Shown in pieces: positions 37,833 to 48,622 of a DNA stretch of 64,000 bases (position 1 is its first letter; each line of letters begins with the position of its first letter). The DNA comes from Pseudomonas sp. p1(2021b) (lineage in GTDB: Bacteria; Pseudomonadota; Gammaproteobacteria; Pseudomonadales; Pseudomonadaceae). Under the pieces are notes generated by a model. That model saw nothing but the letters and a program-made list of their open reading frames with translations, had not been told where the DNA came from and made no database searches. The position numbers and the translations under genes are program-made. Location of the stretch: contig NZ_CP083746.1 of NCBI RefSeq assembly GCF_020151015.1, positions 1,765,001 to 1,829,000 on the forward strand, read 5' to 3'.

Positions 37833-37997
37833 CTATCCTTTGCCTTTCACCGGCGGCTCCTCGCTCGGCGGGTCGCCCACCGGCGGCGGTGGGCCCGGCT
37901 TGGTCGGCTCCTCGGGGTCTTCCTCGGGCTCCGGCGGCGGTAGGGTCGGGTCGTCGATGTTCGGGTCCGGCGTCTCCGGTGGAATGGGAATACTCAT
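37833..37997 (-). CDS. Proline-rich acidic small protein
   Basis: The 54-residue product MSIPIPPETPDPNIDDPTL... is about one third proline, with PPPEPEEDPEEPTKPGPPPP in the centre and a basic VKGKG end; no signal peptide or domain. ATG 37997 has a strong GGGAGG site eight bases upstream, which supports real translation. It lies divergent from glgE across a 138-base gap. Small proteins of this kind occur in pseudomonads; function is unknown. Confidence 0.65.
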   Translation of the reverse strand: MSIPIPPETPDPNIDDPTLPPPEPEEDPEEPTKPGPPPPVGDPPSEEPPVKGKG

Positions 37998-38135
37998 GGC
38001 CAGGCCTCCCAGGGGAAATACAGCGTCGTTGCAGGCTTTGACCCGGCCCCGCGCCGTTCGCTCAATTTTTTTGAACCCCCGGCAGCTCCCACGGCTCTGA
38101 ACCCTTACCGCCACTGCAAAAGGGAGCAAGGTTCG

Positions 38136-40154
38136 ATGTCAGGTAATGAGCCCTTCGAAAGCGTGCCCATGGCCAACGACCACCCGGACCAGGCCATCAG
38201 CCTGTCCCAGGCGTTGCTGGCGCCACGTATCGTGATCGAGGACACCCAGCCCGTACTCGATGCCGGCACCTTCGCCACCAAGGCGGTGCGCGGCCAGCCG
38301 GTGGCGGTGAGCAGCAAGGTCTATACCGATGGCCATGACCGCCTGGCGGTGACCCTGCACTGGCGCCAGGCCCACAGCCGGCGCTGGCACTGCACGCCGA
38401 TGCACTCGCCGGGCAACGACCTGTGGCTGGCCGAATTCACGCCTCTGGAACTGGGCCTGCACCTGTTCAGCATCGAAGCCTGGATCGACCCCTTCGCCAC
38501 CTACTGCCATGACTTGGAGAAGAAGTACCACGCCGGCGTCGATGTCACGCTCGAGCTGGAGGAGGGCCGGCTGCTGCTGGGCAAGGGCATCGAGCGCAGC
38601 GATGGCCTGCTGCGCGAACAGCTCGAGCAGGTGCAGCAGCGCCTGCCGACCTTGGCTTCGGATGACCAGGTGGCCTTGCTGCTGCGGGCCGATACCGCCT
38701 TGCTGATGAGCGAGGCCGAGCACCGCAGCTACCTGACCCGCAGCGCCGAATTCCCGGTGGACGTGGACCGTGAACAAGCCTTGTTCGCCAGCTGGTACGA
38801 ACTGTTCCCACGCTCCATCACCGACAGCCCCGAGCGCCACGGCACGTTCAACGACGTGCACCACCGCCTGCCGATGATTCGCGACATGGGCTTCGACGTG
38901 CTGTACTTCCCGCCGATCCACCCCATCGGCAACAAGCACCGCAAGGGCCGCAACAATGCCCTGCAGGCCGAGCCGGGCGACCCGGGCAGCCCCTATGCCA
39001 TTGGCAGCCGCGACGGTGGCCATGATGCCATCCACCCGCAGCTGGGCAGCCGCGAGGACTTCCGGCGCCTGGTGGCCGCTGCCGCCGAGCATGGCCTGGA
39101 GATCGCCCTGGACTTCGCCATTCAGTGCTCCCAGGACCACCCCTGGCTCACCGAGCACCCCGGCTGGTTCAGTTGGCGCCCAGACGGCACCATCCGCTAC
39201 GCCGAGAACCCGCCGAAGAAATACCAGGACATCGTCAACGTCGATTTCTATGCCGCCGAGGCCGTGCCATCGCTGTGGCTGGCCCTGCGCGACGTGGTGG
39301 TCGGCTGGGTGGAGGAGGGCGTGCGCACCTTCCGCGTCGACAATCCGCACACCAAGCCGCTGCCGTTCTGGCAATGGCTGATCGCCAATGTACGCAGCCG
39401 CTACCCGGACGTGATCTTCCTCGCCGAGGCTTTCACCCGCCCGGCGATGATGGCGCGCCTGGGCAAGGTCGGCTACGCCCAGAGCTACACCTACTTCACC
39501 TGGCGCAACACCAAGCAGGAGCTGCGCGAGTACCTCCAAGAGCTCAACCAGCTGCCATGGCGCCATTGCTACCGGCCGAACTTCTTCGTCAACACGCCGG
39601 ACATCAACCCCTACTTCCTGCAGACCAGCGGGCGTGCCGGTTTTCTCATTCGCGCTGCCCTGGCGACCATGGGCTCTGGGCTGTGGGGCATGTATTCGGG
39701 CTTCGAGCTGTGCGAGGGCACGCCGTTGCCGGGCAAGGAGGAGTACCTGGATTCGGAGAAGTACGAGATCCGTCCGCGGGACTTCACCCAGCCGGGCAAC
39801 ATCGTCGCCGAGATCGCCCAGCTCAACCGCATCCGGCGACAGAACCGCGCCCTGCAGACCCACTTGGGCATCGAGTTCTTCAACTGCTGGAACGACAACA
39901 TCCTGTACTTCGGCAAGCGCACCCCGGAGCGCGACAACTATATCCTGGTGGCCGTGAGCCTGGACCCGCACAACGCCCAGGAGGCGCACTTCGAGTTACC
40001 GCTGTGGGAGCTGGGGCTGGACGACAATGCCGATACCCTCGGCGAGGACCTGATGAATGGCCACCGCTGGACCTGGCACGGCAAGACCCAATGGATGCGC
40101 ATCGAACCCTGGCATCTGCCGTTCGGGATCTGGCGAATCGAAAAGCCCCGCTAA
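38136..40154 (+). CDS. glgE: Alpha-1,4-glucan:maltose-1-phosphate maltosyltransferase
   Basis: GlgE extends alpha-glucans with maltosyl units from maltose 1-phosphate. The 672-residue protein has the N-terminal family domain (PRIVIEDTQPVLDAGTFATK), then a GH13 barrel with nucleophile Asp402 (FRVDNPHTKP) and acid Glu431 (FLAEAFTRP), spaced 29 residues apart as in characterised GlgE. GGGAGC precedes ATG 38136; a second in-frame ATG lies at 38169. It begins a glgE-treS/mak-glgB unit that turns trehalose into branched glucan. Confidence 0.95.
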   Translation: MSGNEPFESVPMANDHPDQAISLSQALLAPRIVIEDTQPVLDAGTFATKAVRGQPVAVSSKVYTDGHDRLAVTLHWRQAHSRRWHCTPMHSPGNDLWLAEFTPLELGLHLFSIEAWIDPFATYCHDLEKKYHAGVDVTLELEEGRLLLGKGIERSDGLLREQLEQVQQRLPTLASDDQVALLLRADTALLMSEAEHRSYLTRSAEFPVDVDREQALFASWYELFPRSITDSPERHGTFNDVHHRLPMIRDMGFDVLYFPPIHPIGNKHRKGRNNALQAEPGDPGSPYAIGSRDGGHDAIHPQLGSREDFRRLVAAAAEHGLEIALDFAIQCSQDHPWLTEHPGWFSWRPDGTIRYAENPPKKYQDIVNVDFYAAEAVPSLWLALRDVVVGWVEEGVRTFRVDNPHTKPLPFWQWLIANVRSRYPDVIFLAEAFTRPAMMARLGKVGYAQSYTYFTWRNTKQELREYLQELNQLPWRHCYRPNFFVNTPDINPYFLQTSGRAGFLIRAALATMGSGLWGMYSGFELCEGTPLPGKEEYLDSEKYEIRPRDFTQPGNIVAEIAQLNRIRRQNRALQTHLGIEFFNCWNDNILYFGKRTPERDNYILVAVSLDPHNAQEAHFELPLWELGLDDNADTLGEDLMNGHRWTWHGKTQWMRIEPWHLPFGIWRIEKPR

Positions 40155-40155
40155 C

Positions 40156-40276
40156 TGTTGTAGGAGCGGCCTCGTGCCGCGAAAGGGCTGCGCGGCAGCC
40201 CCAGACATTTGTCATGTCGCCGAGATCCTGGGGCCGCTTCGCGCCCCTTTCGCGGCACAAGGCCGCTCCTACCGGG
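40156..40276. repeat. REP pair (GCGGCACAAGGCCGC variant)
   Basis: Inverted GTAGGAGCGGCCTCGTGCCGC and GCGGCACAAGGCCGCTCCTAC units with a 70-base spacer between glgE and treS. Confidence 0.85.
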
Positions 40277-40310
40277 GGCGCGCCGAACCTGGAATCGGAA
40301 GGAGTCGCCC

Positions 40311-43300
40311 ATGGCCAAGCGTTCCCGCCCACAAGCCTTCATCGACGACCCGCTGTGGTACAAGGACGCGGTGATCTACCAGTTGCACGTGAAATCGTTC
40401 TTCGACGCCAACAACGACGGCATCGGTGATTTCGCCGGGTTGATGAGCAAGCTCGACTACATCGCCGACCTGGGCGTCAACACCCTTTGGCTGCTGCCGT
40501 TCTACCCCTCGCCACGGCGCGACGACGGCTACGACATCGCCGAATACAAAGCCGTGCACCCCGACTACGGCAGCATGGCCGACGCCCGGCGCTTCATCGC
40601 CGAGGCCCACAAGCGCGGCCTGCGGGTGATCACCGAGTTGGTCATCAACCACACCTCCGACCAGCACCCCTGGTTCCAGCGCGCCCGCCACGCCAAGCGC
40701 GGCAGCAAGGCCCGGGACTTCTATGTGTGGTCGGACGACGACCAGAAATACGACGGCACGCGGATCATCTTCCTCGACACCGAGAAGTCCAACTGGACCT
40801 GGGACCCGGTCGCTGGCCAATACTTCTGGCACCGCTTCTACTCCCACCAGCCGGACCTGAACTTCGACAACCCGCAGGTGATGAAGGCGGTGATCGGCGT
40901 GATGCGCTTCTGGCTCGACCTGGGCGTCGATGGCCTGCGCCTGGACGCCATTCCCTACCTGATCGAGCGCGACGGCACCAACAACGAGAACCTGCCCGAG
41001 ACCCACGCGGTGCTCAAGGCCATCCGCGCCGAGATCGACGCCAACTACCCCGACCGCATGCTCCTGGCCGAAGCCAACCAGTGGCCTGAGGACACTCGGC
41101 CCTATTTCGGCGAGGGTGACGGCGACGAATGCCACATGGCCTTCCATTTCCCATTGATGCCGCGCATGTACATGGCCCTGGCCATGGAAGACCGCTTCCC
41201 CATCACCGACATCCTGCGCCAGACCCCGGAGATCCCCGCCAACTGCCAGTGGGCGATCTTCCTGCGCAACCACGATGAGCTCACCCTCGAAATGGTCACC
41301 GACCGCGAGCGCGACTACCTGTGGAACTACTACGCCGAGGACCGCCGCGCGCGTATCAACCTGGGCATCCGCCGGCGCCTGGCGCCGCTGCTGCAGCGTG
41401 ACCGCAGGCGTATCGAGCTGCTCACCAGCCTGCTATTGTCCATGCCGGGCACCCCGACCCTGTACTACGGCGACGAACTGGGCATGGGCGACAACATCTA
41501 CCTGGGCGACCGCGACGGCGTGCGCACACCGATGCAGTGGTCGCCGGACCGTAATGGCGGCTTCTCCCGTGCCGACCCCCAGCGCCTGGTGCTGCCGCCG
41601 ATCATGGACCCGCTCTACGGCTACCAGACCGTCAACGTCGAGGCCCAGTCCCACGACCCACACTCGCTGCTCAACTGGAACCGGCGCCTGCTGGCCGTGC
41701 GCAAGCAGCAGAAGGCCTTCGGTCGGGGCACCCTGAAGATGCTTACCCCCAGCAACCGGCGCATCCTCGCCTACATCCGCGAGTACACCGATGCCGAGGG
41801 CAATACCGAGATCGTGCTGTGCGTGGCCAACGTCTCTCGCGCCGCCCAGGCCGCCGAGCTGGACCTGGCCCCGTATGCCGACAAGGTCCCGGTGGAGATG
41901 CTCGGCGGCAGCGCCTTCCCGCCCATCGGCCAGCTGCCGTTCCTGCTGACCTTGCCGCCCTACGGCTTCTACTGGTTCCTGCTGGCCTCGCGCGACCGCA
42001 TGCCCAGCTGGCACCTGGAGCCCGCCGAAGGCCTGCCGGAGCTGACCACCCTGGTACTGCGCAAGCGCATGGAAGAGCTGCTCGAAGCGCCCTCCAACGA
42101 AACCTTGCAAACCACCATCCTGCCCCAGTACCTGCCCAAGCGCCGCTGGTTCGCCGGTAAGCAGGGGCCGATCGACCAGGTGTGCCTGAGCTATGGGGTT
42201 CGCCTGGCCACGGCCACCACGCCGGTGCTGCTCAGCGAGCTGGAAGTGCACAGTGACGGTGCCGTGCAGCATTACCAGCTGCCGTTCGGCCTGCTGCCCG
42301 AAGAGCAGATCAACAGTGCCTTGCCGCAGCAATTGGCATTGTCGCGGGTGCGTCGTGGCCGCCAGGTAGGCCTGATCACCGACGCCTTCGTGCTCGAGCC
42401 GTTCATTCGTGCCGTGCTGAGCAACTGCCAGGCCGGCACCCGCCTGGCCTGTGGCGCCGGCGAACTGCGCTTCGACTGCACCGCCCAGCTGGCCACTCTG
42501 GAGCTCAACGAAGACAGCGAAGTGCGCTACCTCAGTGCCGAGCAGTCCAACAGCTCGGTGGTGGTGGGCGGCAGCCTCGTGCTCAAGCTGATCCGCCGGG
42601 TCAACCCGGGCGTTCACCCGGAGCTGGAAATGAGCGCCTACCTGACCGCTGCCGGCTTCGGCAATATCTCGCCGCTGCTGGCGTGGGTCAGCCGCGTGGA
42701 CGAGCAGGGCCAGCCGCACCTGCTGATGATTGCCCAGGGCTACCTGAACAACCAGGGCGATGCCTGGGAGTGGACGCAGAATACCCTCGAGCGTGCCGTG
42801 CGCGACGAGATGGAGCCTTCCACCGTCGAGCCCGAGGCGCACACCGATGCCTTGGCCGAACTCACAGGTTTTGCCGCCTTGCTTGGCCAGCGCCTGGGCG
42901 AAATGCACCTGTTGCTGGCCGCTCCCAGCGACGATGCGGCGTTCCAGCCACGTCCCAGCAGCGAACAGGACTGCGCCCGCTGGAGCACGCAGATCAGCGC
43001 CGAGCTGGCTCACGCATTGGACCTGCTGGCCCAGCATCGCGATGGCCTCGACAGCGACAGCCAGGCCCTGGTCGACGACCTGCTGCAACAGCGCGACGGC
43101 CTGGCCCAGCACGTCGACACCCTGGCCCGTCAGGCCCAGGGCGGCCTGTTGATGCGCGTACACGGCGACCTGCACCTGGGCCAGGTGCTGGTGGTGCAGG
43201 GCGATGCCTACCTGATCGATTTCGAAGGCGAACCGGCGCGGCCGCTGGAGGAGCGACGCGCCAAGCACAGCCCGTACAAGGATGTCAGCGGTGTGCTGCG

Positions 43301-43622
43301 TTCGTTCGACTATGCTGCAGCGATGATCCTGCGCAGCGCCTCGGCAGTGGACCTGTCCGATGCGGCGCGCCAGGCCCGGCAGCGAGTCGCCCGGCAGTAC
43401 CTGCACCAGTCGCGGCATGCCTTCGTCGAGGCCTATGGCCTGGCCACCGCTGCCATGCCCCATGCCTGGGAGCAGGCCGAAGGCGAGCGCGCCGCGCTGG
43501 AGCTGTTCTGCCTGGAAAAAGCCGCCTATGAAATCACCTACGAAGCCGAGAACCGTCCGGGCTGGCTGGCCGTGCCTTTGCATGGGCTGCATGGGCTGAT
43601 CAGCACCTGGGGCGAAGCATGA
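40311..43622 (+). CDS. treS: Trehalose synthase-maltokinase fusion
   Basis: The 1103-residue bifunctional protein isomerises trehalose to maltose (N-part, 1-550) and phosphorylates maltose (C-part, about 600-1103). The GH13 half has catalytic Asp212 ([10 protein letters not shown]) and Glu254 ([11 protein letters not shown]). The kinase half carries the maltokinase cap ([12 protein letters not shown]) and the aminoglycoside-kinase-like HGDLHLGQ (Asp953) and DFEGEP (Asp970). ATG 40311 follows GGAAGGAG. The product maltose 1-phosphate is the GlgE substrate. Fusion of TreS with Mak is common in proteobacteria, whereas actinobacteria often keep them separate. Confidence 0.95.
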   Translation: MAKRSRPQAFIDDPLWYKDAVIYQLHVKSFFDANNDGIGDFAGLMSKLDYIADLGVNTLWLLPFYPSPRRDDGYDIAEYKAVHPDYGSMADARRFIAEAHKRGLRVITELVINHTSDQHPWFQRARHAKRGSKARDFYVWSDDDQKYDGTRIIFLDTEKSNWTWDPVAGQYFWHRFYSHQPDLNFDNPQVMKAVIGVMRFWLDLGVDGLRLDAIPYLIERDGTNNENLPETHAVLKAIRAEIDANYPDRMLLAEANQWPEDTRPYFGEGDGDECHMAFHFPLMPRMYMALAMEDRFPITDILRQTPEIPANCQWAIFLRNHDELTLEMVTDRERDYLWNYYAEDRRARINLGIRRRLAPLLQRDRRRIELLTSLLLSMPGTPTLYYGDELGMGDNIYLGDRDGVRTPMQWSPDRNGGFSRADPQRLVLPPIMDPLYGYQTVNVEAQSHDPHSLLNWNRRLLAVRKQQKAFGRGTLKMLTPSNRRILAYIREYTDAEGNTEIVLCVANVSRAAQAAELDLAPYADKVPVEMLGGSAFPPIGQLPFLLTLPPYGFYWFLLASRDRMPSWHLEPAEGLPELTTLVLRKRMEELLEAPSNETLQTTILPQYLPKRRWFAGKQGPIDQVCLSYGVRLATATTPVLLSELEVHSDGAVQHYQLPFGLLPEEQINSALPQQLALSRVRRGRQVGLITDAFVLEPFIRAVLSNCQAGTRLACGAGELRFDCTAQLATLELNEDSEVRYLSAEQSNSSVVVGGSLVLKLIRRVNPGVHPELEMSAYLTAAGFGNISPLLAWVSRVDEQGQPHLLMIAQGYLNNQGDAWEWTQNTLERAVRDEMEPSTVEPEAHTDALAELTGFAALLGQRLGEMHLLLAAPSDDAAFQPRPSSEQDCARWSTQISAELAHALDLLAQHRDGLDSDSQALVDDLLQQRDGLAQHVDTLARQAQGGLLMRVHGDLHLGQVLVVQGDAYLIDFEGEPARPLEERRAKHSPYKDVSGVLRSFDYAAAMILRSASAVDLSDAARQARQRVARQYLHQSRHAFVEAYGLATAAMPHAWEQAEGERAALELFCLEKAAYEITYEAENRPGWLAVPLHGLHGLISTWGEA

Positions 43623-43713
43623 GTCCGATATCCAGGGCGTCGCTGCGCGCCCCAATCGCGGGGCGCGAAGTGGCCCTCAACTAACGACCCAAAACATCTG
43701 GAAGGGTAAAAAG

Positions 43714-45924
43714 ATGAATGCAATCACGCGTGAAAACGGCGGCCTTCGGCAACGGGACCTGGATGCCCTGGCCCGCGCCGAGCACGCCGACCCGTTCGCG
43801 GTATTGGGCCCGCACGGCGATGGTGCAGGTGGCCTGTTCGTCCGCGCCTTCCTGCCCAACGCCCTCAATGCCCGCGTGCTGGCCCGCCACGATGGGCGCG
43901 TGCTGGCCGAGATGGAGCAGGGCAGCCTGCCGGGGCTGTTCACCGCACACCTGGAGGAAGCCCACCCGTACCTGTTGCAGATCGGCTGGGCCGGTGGCGA
44001 GCAGGTCACCGAGGACCCCTACAGCTTCGGCCCGCAACTGGGCGAGATGGACCTTTACCTGTTCGCCGAAGGCAACCACCGCGACCTTTCCGGGCGCTTC
44101 GGCGCCCAGCCGATGCACGCCGACGGCGTCGACGGGGTGTGCTTCTCGGTGTGGGCGCCGAATGCGCGGCGGGTGTCGGTGGTGGGCGACTTCAACAACT
44201 GGGACGGCCGTCGCCACCCCATGCGCCTGCGCCACGATGCCGGTGTCTGGGAGCTGTTCGTACCGCGCCTGGGCGTGGGCGAGGCCTACAAGTTCGAGGT
44301 GCTCGGCCGCGATGGCGTGTTGCCGCTCAAGGCCGACCCCCTGGCCCGTGCCACCGAGCTGCCGCCCAGCACCGCCTCCAAGGTGGCCGCGGCGCTCAGC
44401 CACTCTTGGCAGGATCACGAGTGGATGCAGCAGCGCGCCGAGCGCCACGCCTACCGGGCACCGCTGTCGATCTACGAACTGCACGCCGGGTCCTGGCGTT
44501 GCGAGCTGGACGACGCCGGTGAGATCGCACGCTTCTACAACTGGCGGGAACTGGCCGAGCGCCTGGTGCCCTATGTGCAGGATCTGGGGTTCACCCATAT
44601 CGAGCTGCTGCCGATCATGGAGCACCCCTTCGGCGGTTCCTGGGGCTACCAGCCGCTGTCGCTGTTCGCCCCCACGTCCCGCTATGGAACTGCCGAGGAC
44701 TTCGCGGCCTTCGTCGATGCCTGTCACCAGGGCGGCATCGGAGTGATCCTCGACTGGGTTCCGGCGCATTTCCCCACCGACGAGCATGGCCTTGCCCGTT
44801 TCGACGGCACGGCGTTGTACGAGTACGACAACCCCCTGGAAGGTTTCCACCAAGACTGGAATACACTGATCTACAACCTTGGCCGCAACGAAGTGCGCGG
44901 CTTCATGCTGGCCTCGGCCTTGCACTGGCTCAAGTACTTCCACATCGACGGCCTGCGGGTCGATGCCGTGGCCTCGATGCTCTATCGCGACTACTCGCGC
45001 AAGGCCGGCGAATGGGTGCCCAACCGCCACGGCGGGCGCGAGAACCTGGAAGCCATCGACTTCATCCGCCACCTCAATACCGTGGCGGCCCACGAGGCGC
45101 CGGGGGCGCTGATCATCGCCGAGGAGTCCACCGCCTGGCCGGGGGTGAGCCAGCCGGTGCAGCAGGGCGGGCTGGGCTTTGCCTACAAATGGAACATGGG
45201 CTGGATGCACGACACCCTGCACTACATCCAGAACGACCCGGTGCACCGCGCCTACCATCACAACGAGATGAGCTTCGGGCTGATCTATGCCTACTCCGAA
45301 CATTTCATCCTGCCCATTTCCCATGACGAGGTGGTGCACGGTAAGCATTCGCTGATCGACAAGATGCCGGGCGACCGCTGGCAGAAGTTCGCCAACCTGC
45401 GCGCCTACCTGGCGTTCATGTGGGCACACCCGGGCAAGAAGCTGCTGTTCATGGGCTGCGAGTTCGGCCAGTGGCGCGAGTGGAACCACGATCACCAGTT
45501 GGACTGGTACTTGCTGCAATACCCCGAGCACCAAGGGGTGCAGCGCCTGGTCGCGGACCTCAACCGCCTGTACCGCGAACTGCCCGCCCTGCACGAGCAG
45601 GACTGCCAGCCCCAGGGCTTCCAGTGGCTGATCGGCGACGATGCGCACAACAGTGTGTATGCCTGGCTGCGCTGGAGCAGCGCCGGCGAGCCGCTGCTGG
45701 TGGTGGCCAACTTCACCCCGGTGCCGCGCGAAGGCTATCGGATCGGTGTGCCGTTCGGCGAGCGCTGGCGGGAGCTGCTCAACAGCGATGCCGAGCTGTA
45801 CGCCGGCACCAATGTCGGCAACCTGGGGGCGGTGGCCAGCGAGCAGATGCCCAGCCATGGGCAGCCGCTGTCGCTGGCGCTGAACCTGCCGCCGCTCGGT
45901 GTGCTGGTGATGAAGCCGGCTTGA
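43714..45924 (+). CDS. glgB: 1,4-alpha-glucan branching enzyme
   Basis: GlgB introduces alpha-1,6 branches into the glucan made by GlgE or GlgA. The 736-residue protein has the long N-terminal region with two CBM48-like modules (first [12 protein letters not shown]; second [22 protein letters not shown]), then a GH13 barrel with nucleophile Asp417 (GLRVDAVAS), acid Glu470 ([10 protein letters not shown]) and [16 protein letters not shown] precedes ATG 43714 by eight bases. The 91-base gap from treS holds only a REP remnant, so cotranscription is likely. Confidence 0.97.
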   Translation: MNAITRENGGLRQRDLDALARAEHADPFAVLGPHGDGAGGLFVRAFLPNALNARVLARHDGRVLAEMEQGSLPGLFTAHLEEAHPYLLQIGWAGGEQVTEDPYSFGPQLGEMDLYLFAEGNHRDLSGRFGAQPMHADGVDGVCFSVWAPNARRVSVVGDFNNWDGRRHPMRLRHDAGVWELFVPRLGVGEAYKFEVLGRDGVLPLKADPLARATELPPSTASKVAAALSHSWQDHEWMQQRAERHAYRAPLSIYELHAGSWRCELDDAGEIARFYNWRELAERLVPYVQDLGFTHIELLPIMEHPFGGSWGYQPLSLFAPTSRYGTAEDFAAFVDACHQGGIGVILDWVPAHFPTDEHGLARFDGTALYEYDNPLEGFHQDWNTLIYNLGRNEVRGFMLASALHWLKYFHIDGLRVDAVASMLYRDYSRKAGEWVPNRHGGRENLEAIDFIRHLNTVAAHEAPGALIIAEESTAWPGVSQPVQQGGLGFAYKWNMGWMHDTLHYIQNDPVHRAYHHNEMSFGLIYAYSEHFILPISHDEVVHGKHSLIDKMPGDRWQKFANLRAYLAFMWAHPGKKLLFMGCEFGQWREWNHDHQLDWYLLQYPEHQGVQRLVADLNRLYRELPALHEQDCQPQGFQWLIGDDAHNSVYAWLRWSSAGEPLLVVANFTPVPREGYRIGVPFGERWRELLNSDAELYAGTNVGNLGAVASEQMPSHGQPLSLALNLPPLGVLVMKPA

Positions 45925-45965
45925 CGTTCGGTCGCCCTCTGTGGGAGGCGACCGATTGGCGCCGA

Positions 45966-46070
45966 TCCTGTAGGAGCGGCGGTGCGGCGGTCCGACTTGT
46001 CCCGCGATGGCGTCAGGCCGGGTAACGGCAGTGCCCGAGCTGACGCCATCGCGCAAGCCCGCTCCCACAA
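45966..46070. repeat. Degenerate REP pair between glgB and the autotransporter
   Basis: CTGTAGGAGCGG and CGCTCCCACA ends with CGATGGCGTCAG / CTGACGCCATCG inner arms; one unit contains an insertion of about 15 bases. Confidence 0.65.
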
Positions 46071-46108
46071 AAGAGCCTGCCAGTCTCACACCAAAGCGCC
46101 TGCCAGCC

Positions 46109-47185
46109 TTACCAGCGCATCCTCACCCCCAGGCTGCCGATCAGGCCGTTCAGGTCATTGCCATCCACATCGCTGCTGTAGTCGGCGCTGACGAATAGCG
46201 CCACCTTCGGCGTCACCCGTGCCACCAACCCCAAACCCAGGTCCACGGTGGTGGAGTAGCGGGAGCTGGAGATCTTGTCCACCTGGTCCAGCTTCACAGT
46301 GTCGGCATTGCTGAAGTCGTACCAGACGTTGGTCCGCACATAGGGTTCGATCGGCATCCCGCGCACTTCGTAGCGGCCCGACAGCTTGGCGCCGACCCGG
46401 CCGCTCCAGCTCGGCTGGCTGTCGAAGGCCTGCAAAGTCTCTTCCTGTGCCCGGTTGCTGGGGAAAAATTGCTGGTTGATCAACTGCGCCTGGGGCTCGA
46501 TCACCCAACCGCCTCCCAGGCCGATGGGATAGCCGCCTTCGACCGAGAAGGTCACCGCATGGCCGCTGTCGTCCAAACGCTGACCGTTCTCGGCGCGGCC
46601 ATTGACGTCGATACGCGTGCCCATGGCCACGGCATCGACATGCCAGCCCTGTTCATGGGTCATGCTCCAGTACACCCCCAGGCTCTCGCCGCTGAGGTTG
46701 ACGGCGTTCTTCTGCTTGTCGCCGAGCAACCGGCGCATGCCGTTGAAGCTGGTCTGCAGGTTGTTGTGGCCGACGAAGAACCCGGCGCGGTGCACATGGC
46801 CTTCGCCGGTTTCACGCACGAACAGGTCCGGGCCGATCACCAATTGCTGGCTGGGCGCCTCCAATTGTGCCGGTACCTGGGCGCCGGGCCGGGCAGGCCC
46901 TGGGAAGAACTGCGCCCATTGGCTGGCAACCAGATCCGGAGCCGGTTGCCGGTGGCGTTCGCCCATGCGCTCGGAAAACGCGTTCAGCGTGCCCAGGCCC
47001 AGGCCGCCGGCGGTCACCGGTTCCAGGGACAGCTGGGGTACCGCTGGCGGTTGCAGAAAACTGTCGAAAGGCATGCCCTCCTGCAGTTCGAGCGCGAAGG
47101 TTTCCACCGGGGTTGCCAGGAGCAGCGACGTGGAAACCGCGCAGAAAATCGCGTCGAAGCGCAAAGGATTCGAGGTTCTTTTCAT
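46109..47185 (-). CDS. Outer-membrane autotransporter barrel with very short passenger
   Basis: The 358-residue protein has a signal peptide (about residues 1-31, ending ETFA), a short Pro-rich region of about 80 residues and then a C-terminal autotransporter-type beta-barrel: alternating strands such as GLGLVARVTPKVALFVSADY, ending GSLGVRMRW with the C-terminal aromatic needed for BAM recognition. Ordinary autotransporters carry hundreds of passenger residues, so this is a barrel-only form, possibly a truncated descendant. ATG 47185 follows AAAAGGAG. It lies inside the glycogen cluster with no obvious functional link. Confidence 0.8.
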   Translation of the reverse strand: MKRTSNPLRFDAIFCAVSTSLLLATPVETFALELQEGMPFDSFLQPPAVPQLSLEPVTAGGLGLGTLNAFSERMGERHRQPAPDLVASQWAQFFPGPARPGAQVPAQLEAPSQQLVIGPDLFVRETGEGHVHRAGFFVGHNNLQTSFNGMRRLLGDKQKNAVNLSGESLGVYWSMTHEQGWHVDAVAMGTRIDVNGRAENGQRLDDSGHAVTFSVEGGYPIGLGGGWVIEPQAQLINQQFFPSNRAQEETLQAFDSQPSWSGRVGAKLSGRYEVRGMPIEPYVRTNVWYDFSNADTVKLDQVDKISSSRYSTTVDLGLGLVARVTPKVALFVSADYSSDVDGNDLNGLIGSLGVRMRW

Positions 47186-47511
47186 GGCGGATCTCCTTTT
47201 GTTGTTGTGTGGGTGTGTTGGGCTGCCCTAGCGATCGGGTCCCGTTGCCCTTTACGACACAAAACAGAGGGCGACCGAGACCATCGCACCCGCCATCACG
47301 CGTGCGCACAAAGGCGCGTGCTAGAGGGCTGGCACGAGTTTTTACGTCTTGTTATAGAGTTCAGCTAAGGAGAGGTCGCAGCTTGCGTCAAGAAACGGTG
47401 AAAGATCCGTGAAGGCGATATCGAGCGATCTAATGCCTTGATTCGCAGGGAAATACCTGGGGGTATATCAGTCATTCTTCTTTCCCGGCGACCGGCTATG
47501 CCGAATCATTG
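47186..47511. other. Intergenic region without a recognised gene
   Basis: About 325 bases between the autotransporter start and the end of the EEP-family gene. It should hold the autotransporter promoter, but no convincing -35/-10 pair, terminator or repeat was found. Confidence 0.5.
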
Positions 47512-48306
47512 CTAGAGCCGCACCTCCACGGCCAGTGGCAGGTGGTCCGACAGGTGCGTCCAGGGTTTGTGCCCAAGGATCCTGGGCGCATGGCTTTCGG
47601 CGTTGCGCAGGTAGATGCGGTCCAGGCGCAGCAAGGGCAGGCGCGCCGGGTAGGTGCGGGCAAGCAGGCCATGGTGGCGCTCGAAGGCCTCGTGCAGGTC
47701 GCGGTGGCGGCCCAGGGTGCGGTTGCCACGCAACTGCCAGTCGTTGAAATCGCCAGCGATGATCACCGGTTCATCGGCCGGCAGGCTATCGAGCAGCCGG
47801 CGCAGCAAGTGCAGCTGTTTCTGCCGGTGGCTTTCGAGCAGCGACAGGTGCACGCAGATGGCATGCACCGGGCGCTGGCCCGGCACATCGAGGATGCAGT
47901 GCAACAGGCCACGGCGCTCGGGGCCAGTGATCGACACGTCGAGGTTGCGGTGTTCGATGATCGGGTATTTCGACAGCAAGGCGTTGCCATGGTGGCCGTC
48001 GGGGTACACCGCGTTGCGGCCGTAGGCGAAGTCGCTCCACATGCTGTCGGCGAGAAATTCGTACTGCGAGGTCTGCGGCCAGCCGGGGTAGCGGGCGGCA
48101 TGGCGGTCGTGGCTGCCGAGCACTTCCTGGAGGAAGACGATATCGGCCTGGGTGCTGCGCACCGCCTCGCGCAACTCCGGCAGGATGAAGCGCCGGTTGA
48201 AGGCGGTGAAGCCTTTGTGGGTGTTCACGGTCAGCACCCGCACCCGACTCACGGTGGGGGCCTGGCTGACACTGACGAAACCTGGACTGCCGGCTTCGGG
48301 GTTCAC
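47512..48306 (-). CDS. Endonuclease/exonuclease/phosphatase-family protein
   Basis: The 264-residue protein has the EEP fold motifs: TVNTHKGF, FLQEVLGSH (metal Glu), HLSLLESHRQKQ, GDFNDWQ, and the C-terminal SDHLPLAVEV with the catalytic Asp-His. It resembles E. coli YbhP, usually linked with cardiolipin synthase ClsB, but no clsB lies nearby. It starts at GTG 48306, preceded by CAGGAG at good spacing. It lacks a signal peptide. The substrate could be a lipid, sugar phosphate or nucleic acid. Confidence 0.85.
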   Translation of the reverse strand: MNPEAGSPGFVSVSQAPTVSRVRVLTVNTHKGFTAFNRRFILPELREAVRSTQADIVFLQEVLGSHDRHAARYPGWPQTSQYEFLADSMWSDFAYGRNAVYPDGHHGNALLSKYPIIEHRNLDVSITGPERRGLLHCILDVPGQRPVHAICVHLSLLESHRQKQLHLLRRLLDSLPADEPVIIAGDFNDWQLRGNRTLGRHRDLHEAFERHHGLLARTYPARLPLLRLDRIYLRNAESHAPRILGHKPWTHLSDHLPLAVEVRL

Positions 48307-48419
48307 GGCGTCTCCTGGAAAATGCCTACCTTCGGATCACCACATAACCCTGTGAGAGATCACCCAGCCCTTTGGGCTGCGCTGTCGCGCAGAGAACAAG
48401 TGGCTAGCGCCGCCTTCTT

Positions 48420-48519
48420 CTGTAGGAGCGGGCTTGTCCCGCGATTGGGCCGGCCCAGCCGCCGCGGCTGTATGGCAAGGGCTTCGCCCTTGATCGCGGG
48501 ACAAGCCCGCTCCTACAGG
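48420..48519. repeat. REP pair
   Basis: Inverted CTGTAGGAGCGGGCTTGTCC and GGACAAGCCCGCTCCTACAG units; with short flanks this is all that is recognised in the 316-base gap between the EEP gene and glgX. Confidence 0.85.
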
Positions 48520-48622
48520 CCTTGTCAAATCAATGAGTTATGCGTTGTTCTATGAGAGGGGGCTCCCACAGGGTTATGTGACGGCCGTTCTAGAGTCTAG
48601 GACCAAACCCGGCCATTGGGGT

